Assembly (NCBI RefSeq): GCF_000369805.1
Contig: NZ_KB850224.1
Span: 1,916,262-1,980,261 of the forward strand
Length of the DNA: 64,000 nt
Direction: 5' to 3'
Source of the DNA: Acinetobacter sp. NIPH 2100
GTDB taxonomy: Bacteria > Pseudomonadota > Gammaproteobacteria > Pseudomonadales > Moraxellaceae
Below, one piece after another: positions 43,511-51,567 of the stretch. The position numbers were made by a program, and so were the translations under genes. The notes below the pieces were generated by a model. It did no database searches. It worked only from the letters and a program-made list of their open reading frames with translations, and had not been told where the DNA came from. Within the stretch, counting starts at the first letter, position 1; each line of letters starts with the position of its first letter.

Positions 43511-43924
43511 ATGAATATCAGTGAACTATCTAAACAAAGTGGTTTAACTACCCCAACAATTCGTTATTACGAGCAAATCAAACTATTACCCAAGGCTAAA
43601 CGTAAATCAAATGGCTATCGGGAATATAGTGACAATGATCTGAAACAGTTATTCCTGATCCAACAAGCACAGCAAGTTGGCTTTTCTTTGACAGAAATTA
43701 AGTCATTTTTGCCTTCAAATGTGACGTCTTGGGACCATGATATTTTGATTGGTGTGTTGGAAAGTAAAATCAAGGATATTGAAGATTTAGAACAAAAACT
43801 GGCCATCAGCAAACAAAACCTGCGTATGATGATCACTGCAATCAATAGTAAACCTGACGAAATCACCTGTGAAGAAAATGCACAGCGTTTACTCAATCTC
43901 TATTACGACAATGATAAGGCCTAA
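43511..43924 (+). CDS. Small MerR-family transcriptional regulator
   Basis: 137 residues. The N-terminal winged helix reads 'MNISELSKQSGLTTPTIRYYEQIKLLPKAKRKSNGYREYSDNDLKQLFLIQQAQQVGFSLTEIKSFL', then a dimerisation helix (about 80-110) and a short tail. The only cysteine is residue 120 ('EITCEEN'), so a two-Cys metal site as in CueR is absent; sensing through one thiol, or by a ligand, is possible. It is divergent from the DJ-1 pseudogene and sits among six matching MerR-type promoters between 43.4 and 48.9 kb, so it is the probable regulator of that set. Closest in style to AdhR/NmlR-type stress regulators. Confidence 0.9.
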   Translation: MNISELSKQSGLTTPTIRYYEQIKLLPKAKRKSNGYREYSDNDLKQLFLIQQAQQVGFSLTEIKSFLPSNVTSWDHDILIGVLESKIKDIEDLEQKLAISKQNLRMMITAINSKPDEITCEENAQRLLNLYYDNDKA

Positions 43925-43985
43925 AGCTTTATTGGAAACTTAAAATCAAGCACCTTTGATACGAATCAATAACGCATAAAAACGA

Positions 43986-44016
43986 TTGACCTTCAACCCA
44001 ACTTTAAGCATAGGAT
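43986..44016 (+). promoter_or_regulatory. MerR-type promoter (site b), before the DJ-1/PfpI gene
   Basis: -35 TTGACC (43986-43991), 19-bp spacer with TTCAAC-CCAA-CTTTAA, -10 TAGGAT (44011-44016). Its left half-site is the least conserved of the six. Confidence 0.8.
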
Positions 44017-44046
44017 ATTTGACAGGTGATGAATAAGGAGCCTGTC

Positions 44047-44856
44047 ATGTTGCAACGTTGGAATCTTCAAAAGAGGTTTATCCATATTTTTATGCTGATC
44101 TTTTCTGTGAGTTTAAGTTCAGCCTTTGCAGTTGAACCTGTGCAAAATCTACATCATAAACCGCTAGGCAAAATTCTGGTGGTGATGACCAACCATTCTG
44201 CTTACCCTACTCGTTCAGATCACACGGGTTTATGGTTGACTGAGCTCACTCATTTTTATGACATTGCAGAAGCTGCTGGTTATGAAATGGATTTTGTCAG
44301 TCCCCAAGGTGGAGCTGTTCCTTTGGATGAACGTAGCTTAAAGCCAATTTATATGGACAAATCTGCCAAAGCTCATTTAGCAGACCCTAAGTTTATGCAA
44401 CGTTTAAATCATACACTTGCACCCAATGCAATTGATCCATCCCAGTACAAGGCAATTTATTATACGGGTGGTCACGGTACGATGTGGGATTTCCCCCAGA
44501 ACCAAGGTCTAAAGAACATTAGTGAAAAGATTTACCAGCAAGGTGGTGTCTTATCGGCAGTCTGCCATGGTGTGGGTGGGTTATTGCCACTCCAAGATAA
44601 TAACGGTAAAGCTTTGATAGCAGGACGGACTGTAACAGGTTTTGCCAATATTGAAGAAGCGCTGTCCGGAATTAAATCTCAAGTACCATTTTCATTGCAA
44701 GATGGTTTGATACAACGTGGGGCAAACTATAAACGTGCTTTTCTCCCCTTTACTTCTTACGTCATCGTTGATGATCGAATTATTACGGGGCAAAATCCGC
44801 AATCCAGTAAAGCAATTGCGCAAGCCGTAGTGAAACGCTTAAATGCTTTAAATTGA
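44047..44856 (+). CDS. Exported DJ-1/PfpI (type 1 glutamine amidotransferase-like) protein
   Basis: About 269 residues from ATG 44047 (AAGGAG 6 bp upstream); the GTG at 44026 is rejected. It has a signal peptide ('FIHIFMLIFSVSLSSAFA') and then a DJ-1/PfpI domain: 'KILVVMTNHSAYPTRSDHTGLWLTELTHFYD', 'AIYYTGGHGTMWDF' and the nucleophile elbow 'AVCHGVGGLLPL'. This is the Hsp31/YDR533C-like subgroup, in which members are glyoxalase III-like or chaperones handling reactive carbonyls. Export is unusual for this family. It is preceded by a MerR-type promoter and followed by a strong terminator. Confidence 0.87.
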   Translation: MLQRWNLQKRFIHIFMLIFSVSLSSAFAVEPVQNLHHKPLGKILVVMTNHSAYPTRSDHTGLWLTELTHFYDIAEAAGYEMDFVSPQGGAVPLDERSLKPIYMDKSAKAHLADPKFMQRLNHTLAPNAIDPSQYKAIYYTGGHGTMWDFPQNQGLKNISEKIYQQGGVLSAVCHGVGGLLPLQDNNGKALIAGRTVTGFANIEEALSGIKSQVPFSLQDGLIQRGANYKRAFLPFTSYVIVDDRIITGQNPQSSKAIAQAVVKRLNALN

Positions 44857-44865
44857 GCTTTCTTT

Positions 44866-44897
44866 AAAAAAACCAGATTTCATCATCTGGTTTTTTT
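44866..44897 (+). terminator. rho-independent terminator
   Basis: A7-CCAGAT pairs with ATCTGG-T7 around TTCATC, directly after the DJ-1/PfpI gene. Confidence 0.9.
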
Positions 44898-44987
44898 AAT
44901 GTTCATATAAATTTAGCTTTATCTCCTCACACTTTATCACGATCCGTTCGGTGCATTGATCCATTCAATTTTATTATTCAAAAACGC

Positions 44988-45018
44988 TTGACCTTAAAGC
45001 CAACTTTAATCTTAGCAT
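44988..45018 (+). promoter_or_regulatory. MerR-type promoter (site c), before the ADC-like gene
   Basis: -35 TTGACC (44988-44993), 19-bp spacer with TTAAAG-CCAA-CTTTAA, -10 TAGCAT (45013-45018), 30 bp before the ADC-like start. Confidence 0.85.
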
Positions 45019-45048
45019 TCTAGTTAGATCTATAGGAGGAACTACATC

Positions 45049-46086
45049 ATGTTCAACAAGCTTCATTTACGTCGTTCAGTATCTGCGATATCCATCGGTT
45101 TAATACTCGCTACAGCAGCCTATGCAACGGAACTCAACTCACCCCAGATGAATGGCAGTACCAATACAGCACCGACTACAATCGTTGAATTTGGACCATA
45201 TAAGGTGAATGTCCCCAAGGGTGGTTATTATGATCGCTTTCGTATGAATCCAAATTTAGACGAAGTGGCCAAAGACCCTGCAGCAGGTAATATTGATTAT
45301 TTCCGTACAATTCCTAAAAAGCTTGTGGATACACGGGTGGGTAAAGTCTGGTCACCAAATTTCTATTACCGTACCAGCAATGTGCAGGTGTTAATGTTGG
45401 CACCTATTGCAAAACTAAAAGCCAAACTGCCAGTACCGCTTGAGCCACTACAGCTATTTCCAGGTTATGGTTTAGTTTCACTCACCTTCTTCTCTTATGC
45501 GGTTGGTGATGTTGATCCCTATGATGAAGTTTCTGTTGCCATTGTGGTGCGTCAACCCAATGCACACCGCTTCAATAGTACCGAATTACTCAGTTCGATG
45601 CGTCATCATAGGTATTATGGGCATGTACTGGCCTTACCTGTAGACACTGAAATTGGCCGTGTGCGTGGTGTATATGGTTATCAATTGCCTAAATGGTTAA
45701 CACCGATTGATATGCAGATTGGTACTCAAAATCTGCAAGCACATATTCTTAATACGGATGGCAAGCCAGATTTAACTCTGACTGCTCCTGTTCCTAAAAT
45801 TAAGACTGTCAAACCACAATCACGGATTGAAACTAAAACCATGTATCAACTCGTCGATGGTCAATGGCATAGCACTTCTGTTGAATCAAATACACTTGCA
45901 TTTGGACAGCGCTTATTTCCTAAAAATGTACAATTGGTGCGTAGCGGTGGTCCGCTGAGTCAGTTACTTGATGATTTAGGAGCAGGTAAAATTCTACGTC
46001 TTGATGTTGTGAAAGATGCTCAATTGGCACTGAATATGCCAGTTCCTTATCCTGCGCTGGATCAAGCTAAAGTTAATAAAAAATAA
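45049..46086 (+). CDS. Acetoacetate decarboxylase-like protein with signal peptide
   Basis: 345 residues with a signal peptide ('ISIGLILATAAYA') and an acetoacetate-decarboxylase-superfamily fold: 'GYYDRFRMNPNLDEVAKD', 'LFPGYGLVSLTFFSYAVGDVDPYDEVSVAIVVRQP', 'HYYGHVLALPVDTEIGRVRGVYGYQLPKW' and 'LGAGKILRLDVVKDAQLAL'. The classical ADC catalytic Lys motif is not evident, so decarboxylase activity is not assured. AGGAGG lies before the ATG. A decayed second copy is at 48.9 kb. Its MerR-type promoter ties it to the DJ-1 and oxidoreductase genes nearby. Confidence 0.78.
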   Translation: MFNKLHLRRSVSAISIGLILATAAYATELNSPQMNGSTNTAPTTIVEFGPYKVNVPKGGYYDRFRMNPNLDEVAKDPAAGNIDYFRTIPKKLVDTRVGKVWSPNFYYRTSNVQVLMLAPIAKLKAKLPVPLEPLQLFPGYGLVSLTFFSYAVGDVDPYDEVSVAIVVRQPNAHRFNSTELLSSMRHHRYYGHVLALPVDTEIGRVRGVYGYQLPKWLTPIDMQIGTQNLQAHILNTDGKPDLTLTAPVPKIKTVKPQSRIETKTMYQLVDGQWHSTSVESNTLAFGQRLFPKNVQLVRSGGPLSQLLDDLGAGKILRLDVVKDAQLALNMPVPYPALDQAKVNKK

Positions 46087-46097
46087 ATTTATGCACA

Positions 46098-46129
46098 AAA
46101 TATCCGCTTCAATCCGAAAGCGGATATTT
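46098..46129 (+). terminator. terminator of the ADC-like gene
   Basis: AAATATCCGCTT (46098-46109) pairs with AAGCGGATATTT (46118-46129), 11 bp beyond the stop codon. Confidence 0.75.
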
Positions 46130-46183
46130 GTATTGTCAGGAATTATTTTTCCCTTTCAAAAATTTTTTAATCATTTTTTCCAT

Positions 46184-46221
46184 AAAAAAGCCAATTACAG
46201 ATTTTTCTATAATTGGCTTTT
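46184..46221 (-). terminator. terminator of the OYE gene
   Basis: AAAAGCCAATTA (46186-46197) pairs with TAATTGGCTTTT (46210-46221); on minus the stem runs into six T residues. Confidence 0.8.
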
Positions 46222-46264
46222 GATCAATCAAGCTATTTTAACATTGGCGACTTGTTCGCTTATG

Positions 46265-47503
46265 TTATGAAGCAAATGAATAGCTACGCATCCGTTTTTT
46301 ATATTGGCGGGTACGGCAAGTCATTGCTGTTTGCTGTAAAGCCAATGCCCATAATGGCGATACCTTTGGATTGGTCGTTTTACCCAAACTGAGTTTACCT
46401 AACTGGAACTTCACTGTTGCCATGTTGGCAAGCGATGCTAAAGTTTTATTTTCCCATGTGATCGGTTGGAGTTCAGGTGCGTTATTTTGCCCTTGTTTCC
46501 ATTCATTTGGTAAATTGGGATCAATCGCAAGTGCTGTGGCAATCCCGACCATATCAACACCACTTTCAATCACTTGCTCTGCCACCTGTTTACGACGGAT
46601 ACCACCAGTTACCATGACAGGCATCTTGGCAACTTTACCAATCTCTTGGGCAAACTCTAAGAAATAAGCTTCTCGTGCCAAAGTACGTCCATCACGTGCC
46701 TGCCCTTGCATTGCAGGTGCTTCATAACTCCCACCAGATAACTCAACCAGATCAACAGCCAGTTCGTTTAACATCATGACCACTTGTTGCGCATCTTCCG
46801 CACTAAAACCGCCACGTTGAAAATCAGCAGAATTGAGTTTCACCGCAACGGTGAATGTGTCTGAAACTACAGCTCGTACTGCTTTGACAATCTCAATCAA
46901 AATACGAGCCCGATTTTCTAAAGTACCACCCCACTGATCTTGGCGTTTATTACTCAGTGGTGAAAGAAACTGACTGAGTAAATAACCATGGGCTGCATGG
47001 ATTTCTACACCAGTGAAGCCAGCCTGTTCTCCTAATCGTGCAGTATTGGCAAAACGTTGGATCACTTCATCAATCATGTCTTGGTTCATTTCAATTGGTG
47101 TATTAAAACGATTTGACATTTTCCCTAGATCGAGTGCAATGGCGGATGGTGCCCAAGTTTCTTGACCTAAATTGGATTGCATTTGACGCCCTGGATGATT
47201 GATTTGCAACCAAGCTTGTGCACCTTTAGAACGAGCAATTTGTGCCCAGCGCTTGAAAGTATCCAAATACTTTTCATCTTCCAATACAACACCACCCGGT
47301 CCAGTCATGGCACGACGGTCCACCATCACGTTGCCCGTGATGATCAGACCGACACCACCCTCTGCCCACGCTTGGTATAAACGCATCAGTTGTTCAGATG
47401 GTGCATGGTTTAAATCGGCCATGTTTTCTTCCATTGCAGCTTTTGCAATACGGTTGGGGATCTGCGAACCATTCGGGAAAACTAATTTTTCAAATACTTT
47501 CAT
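46265..47503 (-). CDS. Old Yellow Enzyme-type NADH:flavin oxidoreductase
   Basis: 412 residues, an FMN-binding TIM barrel: 'NRIAKAAMEENMADLNHAPSEQLMRLYQAWAEGGVGLIITGNVMV', 'AWLQINHPGRQ', 'VEIHAAHGYLLSQFLSPLSNKRQDQWGG', 'VDLVELSGGSYEAP' and 'PVMVTGGIRR'. The usual His/His pair is represented by 'HAAHGYLL'. Such enzymes reduce the C=C bond of unsaturated aldehydes and ketones. A MerR-type promoter precedes it and a terminator follows. The C-terminus ends in a basic tail. Confidence 0.9.
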   Translation of the reverse strand: MKVFEKLVFPNGSQIPNRIAKAAMEENMADLNHAPSEQLMRLYQAWAEGGVGLIITGNVMVDRRAMTGPGGVVLEDEKYLDTFKRWAQIARSKGAQAWLQINHPGRQMQSNLGQETWAPSAIALDLGKMSNRFNTPIEMNQDMIDEVIQRFANTARLGEQAGFTGVEIHAAHGYLLSQFLSPLSNKRQDQWGGTLENRARILIEIVKAVRAVVSDTFTVAVKLNSADFQRGGFSAEDAQQVVMMLNELAVDLVELSGGSYEAPAMQGQARDGRTLAREAYFLEFAQEIGKVAKMPVMVTGGIRRKQVAEQVIESGVDMVGIATALAIDPNLPNEWKQGQNNAPELQPITWENKTLASLANMATVKFQLGKLSLGKTTNPKVSPLWALALQQTAMTCRTRQYKKRMRSYSFAS

Positions 47504-47530
47504 TTTTGAAACCTCTTTGAGTATGTGCTT

Positions 47531-47561
47531 ACTTTAAGATTAAAGTAAACTTTAATGTCAA
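47531..47561 (-). promoter_or_regulatory. MerR-type promoter (site d), before the OYE gene
   Basis: On minus: -35 TTGACA (47556-47561), 19-bp spacer with TTAAAG-TTTA-CTTTAA, -10 TAAAGT (47531-47536), 28 bp before the OYE start. Confidence 0.84.
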
Positions 47562-47650
47562 TAGGTTTTATTGCTTTGTATAAATTTATTTGAAAAATCG
47601 AACTAGGTTATAAACTTGCAGCAGCTACAATCTCCGAAAAATATTGAAAA

Positions 47651-47682
47651 TAAAAAATAGAGGCATATGGCCTCTATTTTTT
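47651..47682 (-). terminator. terminator of the alpha/beta hydrolase gene
   Basis: AAAAAATAGAGG (47652-47663) pairs with CCTCTATTTTTT (47671-47682), 23 bp after the stop on minus, followed by T residues. Confidence 0.85.
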
Positions 47683-47705
47683 AATTGTATTGCAATCAAT
47701 ACAGC

Positions 47706-48536
47706 TTATGCCCGTATGAATGCCAATAGGTCTGGATTAATAACATCTGCATTGACTGTAAGCATCCCATGCGAGAACCCTTTATAGGTTTTTAAGGTTC
47801 CGTTTTGTACCAGTTTGGCGGACAATGCCCCAGAATTTTCATAAGGTACAACCTGATCATCATCACCATGCATAACCAGTACAGGTACTGAAATCTTTTT
47901 TAAATCTTCAGTAAAGTCGGTCTGAGAAAAAGCCACAATCCCATCATAATGTGCCTTGGCACCACCCATCATACCTTGACGCCACCAATTCCAAATGACT
48001 GGTTCAGATGGTTTTGCATCTGGACGATTAAAACCATAAAAAGGGCCTGCAGGTAAATCATAATAAAATTGTGATCTATTTTTGAATAACTGATTTTGCA
48101 AGTCGTCAAAGACTTCTTTCGGTAAACCATCAGGGTTATTTGGCGTTTTTACCATGATGGGCGGTACAGCACTTACCAGTACAGCTTTAGCAACATGTGC
48201 TTCACCATGACGTGCAATATAGTGAGCTACCTCACCACCACCCGTTGAGTGGCCAATATGAATCGCGTTTTTAATCCCAAGATGTTTCACCACAGCTGCA
48301 ACATCATCAGCATAATGATCCATATCGTGACCATCCCAAACTTGGCTGGAACGACCATGTCCACGGCGATCATGGGCGACTACACGAAAACCTTCATTTA
48401 AAAAGAATAATAATTGGGCATCCCAATCATCTGAACTGAGTGGCCAGCCATGATGGAAAAATAAGACCTGAGCATCTCGAGGTCCCCAATCTTTATAAAA
48501 AATATCTACACCATCTTTTGTTGTAACAAATGCCAT
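47706..48536 (-). CDS. Alpha/beta hydrolase (non-heme chloroperoxidase/esterase type)
   Basis: 276 residues from ATG 48536, with AGGAG 8-9 bp upstream; the longer frame from 48575 is rejected. 'FFHHGWPLSSDDWDAQL' forms the oxyanion region, 'AIHIGHSTGGGEVAHYIARHG' the nucleophile elbow (Ser), 'VLVMHGDDDQVVP' the acid and 'YKGFSHGM' the His. This is the cofactor-free chloroperoxidase/aryl esterase subfamily. Substrate unknown. It has its own MerR-type promoter (site e) and terminator. Confidence 0.9.
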   Translation of the reverse strand: MAFVTTKDGVDIFYKDWGPRDAQVLFFHHGWPLSSDDWDAQLLFFLNEGFRVVAHDRRGHGRSSQVWDGHDMDHYADDVAAVVKHLGIKNAIHIGHSTGGGEVAHYIARHGEAHVAKAVLVSAVPPIMVKTPNNPDGLPKEVFDDLQNQLFKNRSQFYYDLPAGPFYGFNRPDAKPSEPVIWNWWRQGMMGGAKAHYDGIVAFSQTDFTEDLKKISVPVLVMHGDDDQVVPYENSGALSAKLVQNGTLKTYKGFSHGMLTVNADVINPDLLAFIRA

Positions 48537-48644
48537 CTTTATTTCTCCTGTGTAAGAATTACACTGTCGAGTCATGATCTATGTTGTAATGGATTGCGCT
48601 GGAATTTCATATTTTTAACGAACATCCATATGGACAGTCCCCCT

Positions 48645-48675
48645 ATACTAAGGTTAAAGTTGGCTTTAAGGTCAA
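48645..48675 (-). promoter_or_regulatory. MerR-type promoter (site e), before the alpha/beta hydrolase gene
   Basis: On minus: -35 TTGACC (48670-48675), 19-bp spacer with TTAAAG-CCAA-CTTTAA, -10 TAGTAT (48645-48650). Confidence 0.85.
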
Positions 48676-48859
48676 TGCTTTTAGTCCCATTCTGATAATA
48701 AAAATGTAATTTTATGATTTAAAAATAAAGCTAAAGTGAATAGGCTTACTCATTGAGATCAAATATTTTTTCTACGATCTAAAGTTTTTTCAGCGCCGAT
48801 TTTCTTTACATTGTTTCAACGAATACGCCTTTCACCTTTCAAATATCAAAATTTGTGGC

Positions 48860-48890
48860 TTGACATTAAAGTTGGCTTTAATCTTATAGT
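48860..48890 (+). promoter_or_regulatory. MerR-type promoter (site f), before the decayed ADC-like gene
   Basis: -35 TTGACA (48860-48865), 19-bp spacer with TTAAAG-TTGG-CTTTAA, -10 TATAGT (48885-48890). It may now drive the saccharopine-dehydrogenase-like gene at 49295. Confidence 0.85.
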
Positions 48891-48917
48891 GATCTTAATT
48901 GGGTCAATCAAAGGTTT

Positions 48918-49256
48918 ATGCATATGAAGAGCAATAAACAGTTTACTGAAGTTGAGTTTGGGCAACACAAAGTTAAAGTTCCCAAAGATGGCTATTACGA
49001 TCGTTTCGGGATCAATCCAGATTTAGACTGAGTCTAAGTGACCATGTTACATGTTGTTGATGACCAATGGCAGCATACCTTGGTTCAAGCCGATCTGGTT
49101 TCTTTTATGCAGAAACTTGTGCCTCGAAACATCAAACTTGTATGGCATGGTGGTTGTCTCGGCTAATTATTAGATGAACTTGGGGCATCCAAGATTCTTC
49201 GCTTAGATCTGATTTAAGCCGCACAAGTAGTGCTACATTTACTTAAAGCACTTTAA
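48918..49256 (+). pseudogene. Decayed acetoacetate decarboxylase-like gene
   Basis: Translation gives 'FTEVEFGQHKVKVPKDGY' and 'GYYDRFGINPDLD' then a stop, matching residues near the start of the 45049 protein ('VEFGPYKVNVPKGG', 'GYYDRFRMNPNLDE'). The following part ('MLHVVDDQWQHTLVQADL', 'LLDELGASKILRLDLI') matches that protein's C-terminus with further in-frame stops. The middle, some 200 residues, is deleted. So this is the relic of a second copy, with its promoter still intact. Confidence 0.82.
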
Positions 49257-49294
49257 AAAATTCAATCTATAGAACAGTTAAGGAAAAACTTACA

Positions 49295-50539
49295 ATGACT
49301 CAGCCAAATTATGATCTTATTGTCTTCGGAGCGACTAGTTTTGTCGGGCAGATCCTCACAAAATATCTCGCAGAATACTTAGCCACTCACAAAGAACCAC
49401 TTTATTGGGCGATTGCAGGACGCTCTCAACAGAAATTACAACAAGTTAAAGATACGCTTGGCTCAGTTGGACAATCTGTCCCAATCTTGGTGGCCGATGC
49501 CAATAATCAAACCGAACTCGATGCACTTTGTGCCCAAACACGTGTAGTGGTTTCGACAGTTGGTCCATATGCTCTATATGGTGAACCGCTAATTCAAGCC
49601 TGTGTAAACAATGGCACCGATTATTGTGATCTGACTGGAGAAACCCAGTGGATTAAACAAATGATCACCAAATATGAAACTCAGGCACAACAATCAGGTG
49701 CGCGTATTGTGCATTGTTGTGGCTTTGATTCAGTTCCATCTGATATGGGTGTTTATTATCTGCAACAGCAAGCGCAGCAACAGTTTTCTACACCTGCAAC
49801 GCAAGTTAGCATGCGAGTTAAAACCTTAAAAGGTGGAGCATCTGGTGGTACAGTCGCTAGTTTGATTAATGTGATTCAAGAGGCTGCGGCTGACCCTGCG
49901 CTTCGAAAAGATCTGCTTAATCCCTACATCCTTTGCCCTGCAGATCATGGCAATACACAAAGACAAATTTATATTAAAAGTGCCAAATTAGACCCTGATT
50001 TTAATGCATGGATTGCGCCTTTTGTGATGGCCGCTGTCAATGAACGTGTGGTACACCGTTCCAACGCATTGTCTGGCAATGCTTATGGCAACAACTTTAG
50101 TTATAACGAAGCGATTTTGACAGGTGAAGGATTGAAAGGACGCTTAAAAGCATTAGGCGTCGTTTCTGGCTTAGCTGCATTTATGCTTGCTGCTGTCAGT
50201 AAACCTGTAAGTCAGGTGATGGAACGCTACCTTTTACCAAAACCTGGAGAAGGCCCTACGCCTGAGCAACAATTGGCAGGTCGGTTTGACTTGCGCTTTG
50301 TTGGAAAAACCGACACAGGACAAAGCCTAAAAATTAAAGTTACAGGTGATCGAGATCCAGGTTATGGCTCTACAGGAAAAATGCTGGGACAAGCAGCATT
50401 GAGCCTCGCAATTGATCATGCCAAGTCGGGTGAAAAAATGAGTCGTGATGGCGGTTTTTGGACACCTGCAACGATGTTTGACGATCGATTCATTCAGCGT
50501 TTATCAGATCATGCAGGGTTGGTGTTTCAACGTATTTAG
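49295..50539 (+). CDS. Saccharopine dehydrogenase-like / trans-acting enoyl reductase family protein
   Basis: 414 residues. An N-terminal Rossmann domain ('LIVFGATSFVGQILTKYLAEYL', 'AIAGRSQQKLQQV', 'VVSTVGPYALYGEPLIQACVNNGTDYCDLTGE') and 'IVHCCGFDSVPSDMG' are the signature of the saccharopine-dehydrogenase-like oxidoreductases related to mycobacterial trans-acting enoyl reductase. Its substrate is unknown; lysine metabolism is unlikely. AAGGA lies 10 bp before the ATG. The nearest promoter seen is MerR site f, about 400 bp upstream across the relic gene. Confidence 0.87.
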   Translation: MTQPNYDLIVFGATSFVGQILTKYLAEYLATHKEPLYWAIAGRSQQKLQQVKDTLGSVGQSVPILVADANNQTELDALCAQTRVVVSTVGPYALYGEPLIQACVNNGTDYCDLTGETQWIKQMITKYETQAQQSGARIVHCCGFDSVPSDMGVYYLQQQAQQQFSTPATQVSMRVKTLKGGASGGTVASLINVIQEAAADPALRKDLLNPYILCPADHGNTQRQIYIKSAKLDPDFNAWIAPFVMAAVNERVVHRSNALSGNAYGNNFSYNEAILTGEGLKGRLKALGVVSGLAAFMLAAVSKPVSQVMERYLLPKPGEGPTPEQQLAGRFDLRFVGKTDTGQSLKIKVTGDRDPGYGSTGKMLGQAALSLAIDHAKSGEKMSRDGGFWTPATMFDDRFIQRLSDHAGLVFQRI

Positions 50540-50553
50540 GACAAAGGAAAAAA

Positions 50554-50578
50554 TAGGGAGTTAAAATATAACTCCCTA
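50554..50578. terminator. bidirectional terminator between convergent genes
   Basis: TAGGGAGTT (50554-50562) pairs with AACTCCCTA (50570-50578). On minus it runs into six T residues, so it best serves the nitronate monooxygenase gene. Confidence 0.75.
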
Positions 50579-50589
50579 TAGATTAAACC

Positions 50590-51564
50590 TTAAAGCATTA
50601 AGCGCTTTCTTGCAGCCAGATATTCTCTTTCAAGACGCTCAACTAATTCTTCAACCGACGTAGTGGCTTTAATTGCATTTAAGCCCTGACCACATCCCCA
50701 AATATCACGCCAAGGTTTAACTTTATGCTGTGAACCATCATCATTTGGTGTACTGAAATCCATATCTTTTAAATTACCTTCTGGTAAATGGGCTGGATCA
50801 AGTCCCGCAGCACGAATACTTGGCGCCAGATAGTTGCCATGTACGCCCGTAAACAAGTTGGAATAGACAATTTCATCTGAATTATGATCAACAATAGCTT
50901 GCTTATAAGCCTCAGTCGCATTGGCTTCATGTGTCGCGATAAAGGCCGAACCAATATAACCAAAATCTGCGCCCATCGCTTGGGCAGCTAGAATCGCATC
51001 ACCCGTAGAAATTGCACCTGACAAAGCTAAAGGCCCATCGAACCATTCACGGATTTCTTGAATTAACGGAAATGGACTCTTCACGCCTGCATGACCACCT
51101 GCACCTGCTGCAACTGCAATCAAGCCGTCCGCCCCTTTTTCTATGGCTTTTTTGGCAAAGGTATTATTGATGACATCATGTAAGACCACACCGCCATAAC
51201 TATGTGTAGCATCATTGATTTCTGTCCGTGCACCTAAAGATGTAATCACAATCGGTACTTTGTATTTGACGATCAGTTCCATGTCATGTTCAAGACGATT
51301 ATTACTTTTATGGACAATCTGATTAATTGCAAATGGTGCAGCTGGGCGGTCTGGATGCAAAGCATTATGTTCAGCGATTCCCTCCGTGATCTCTTTAAGC
51401 CATTCCTCCAATTTCTCTGCTGGACGTGCATTCAATGCAGGCATTGAACCAATCACCCCTGCTTTACATTGAGCCAGCACGAGCTTGGGTGTACTAATAA
51501 TAAATAGAGGAGATGCAATAACAGGGAGTCTCAGATTTTTCATTATGTCTGGAAGTTTTGACAT
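50590..51564 (-). CDS. Nitronate monooxygenase (2-nitropropane dioxygenase family)
   Basis: 324 residues from ATG 51564 (AAGGA 8 bp upstream). An FMN TIM-barrel: 'LRLPVIASPLFIISTPKLVLAQCKAGVIGSMPALNARP', 'APFAINQIVHKSNNRLEHDMELIVKYKVPIVITSLG', 'KGADGLIAVAAGAGGHAG' with the class His, and 'LSGAISTGDAILAAQAMGADFGYIGSAFIATHEA'. It oxidises alkyl nitronates such as propionate 3-nitronate. A palindrome lies about 100 bp upstream. No MerR-type site is seen here, so it seems outside that regulon. Confidence 0.9.
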   Translation of the reverse strand: MSKLPDIMKNLRLPVIASPLFIISTPKLVLAQCKAGVIGSMPALNARPAEKLEEWLKEITEGIAEHNALHPDRPAAPFAINQIVHKSNNRLEHDMELIVKYKVPIVITSLGARTEINDATHSYGGVVLHDVINNTFAKKAIEKGADGLIAVAAGAGGHAGVKSPFPLIQEIREWFDGPLALSGAISTGDAILAAQAMGADFGYIGSAFIATHEANATEAYKQAIVDHNSDEIVYSNLFTGVHGNYLAPSIRAAGLDPAHLPEGNLKDMDFSTPNDDGSQHKVKPWRDIWGCGQGLNAIKATTSVEELVERLEREYLAARKRLML

Positions 51565-51567
51565 CAA

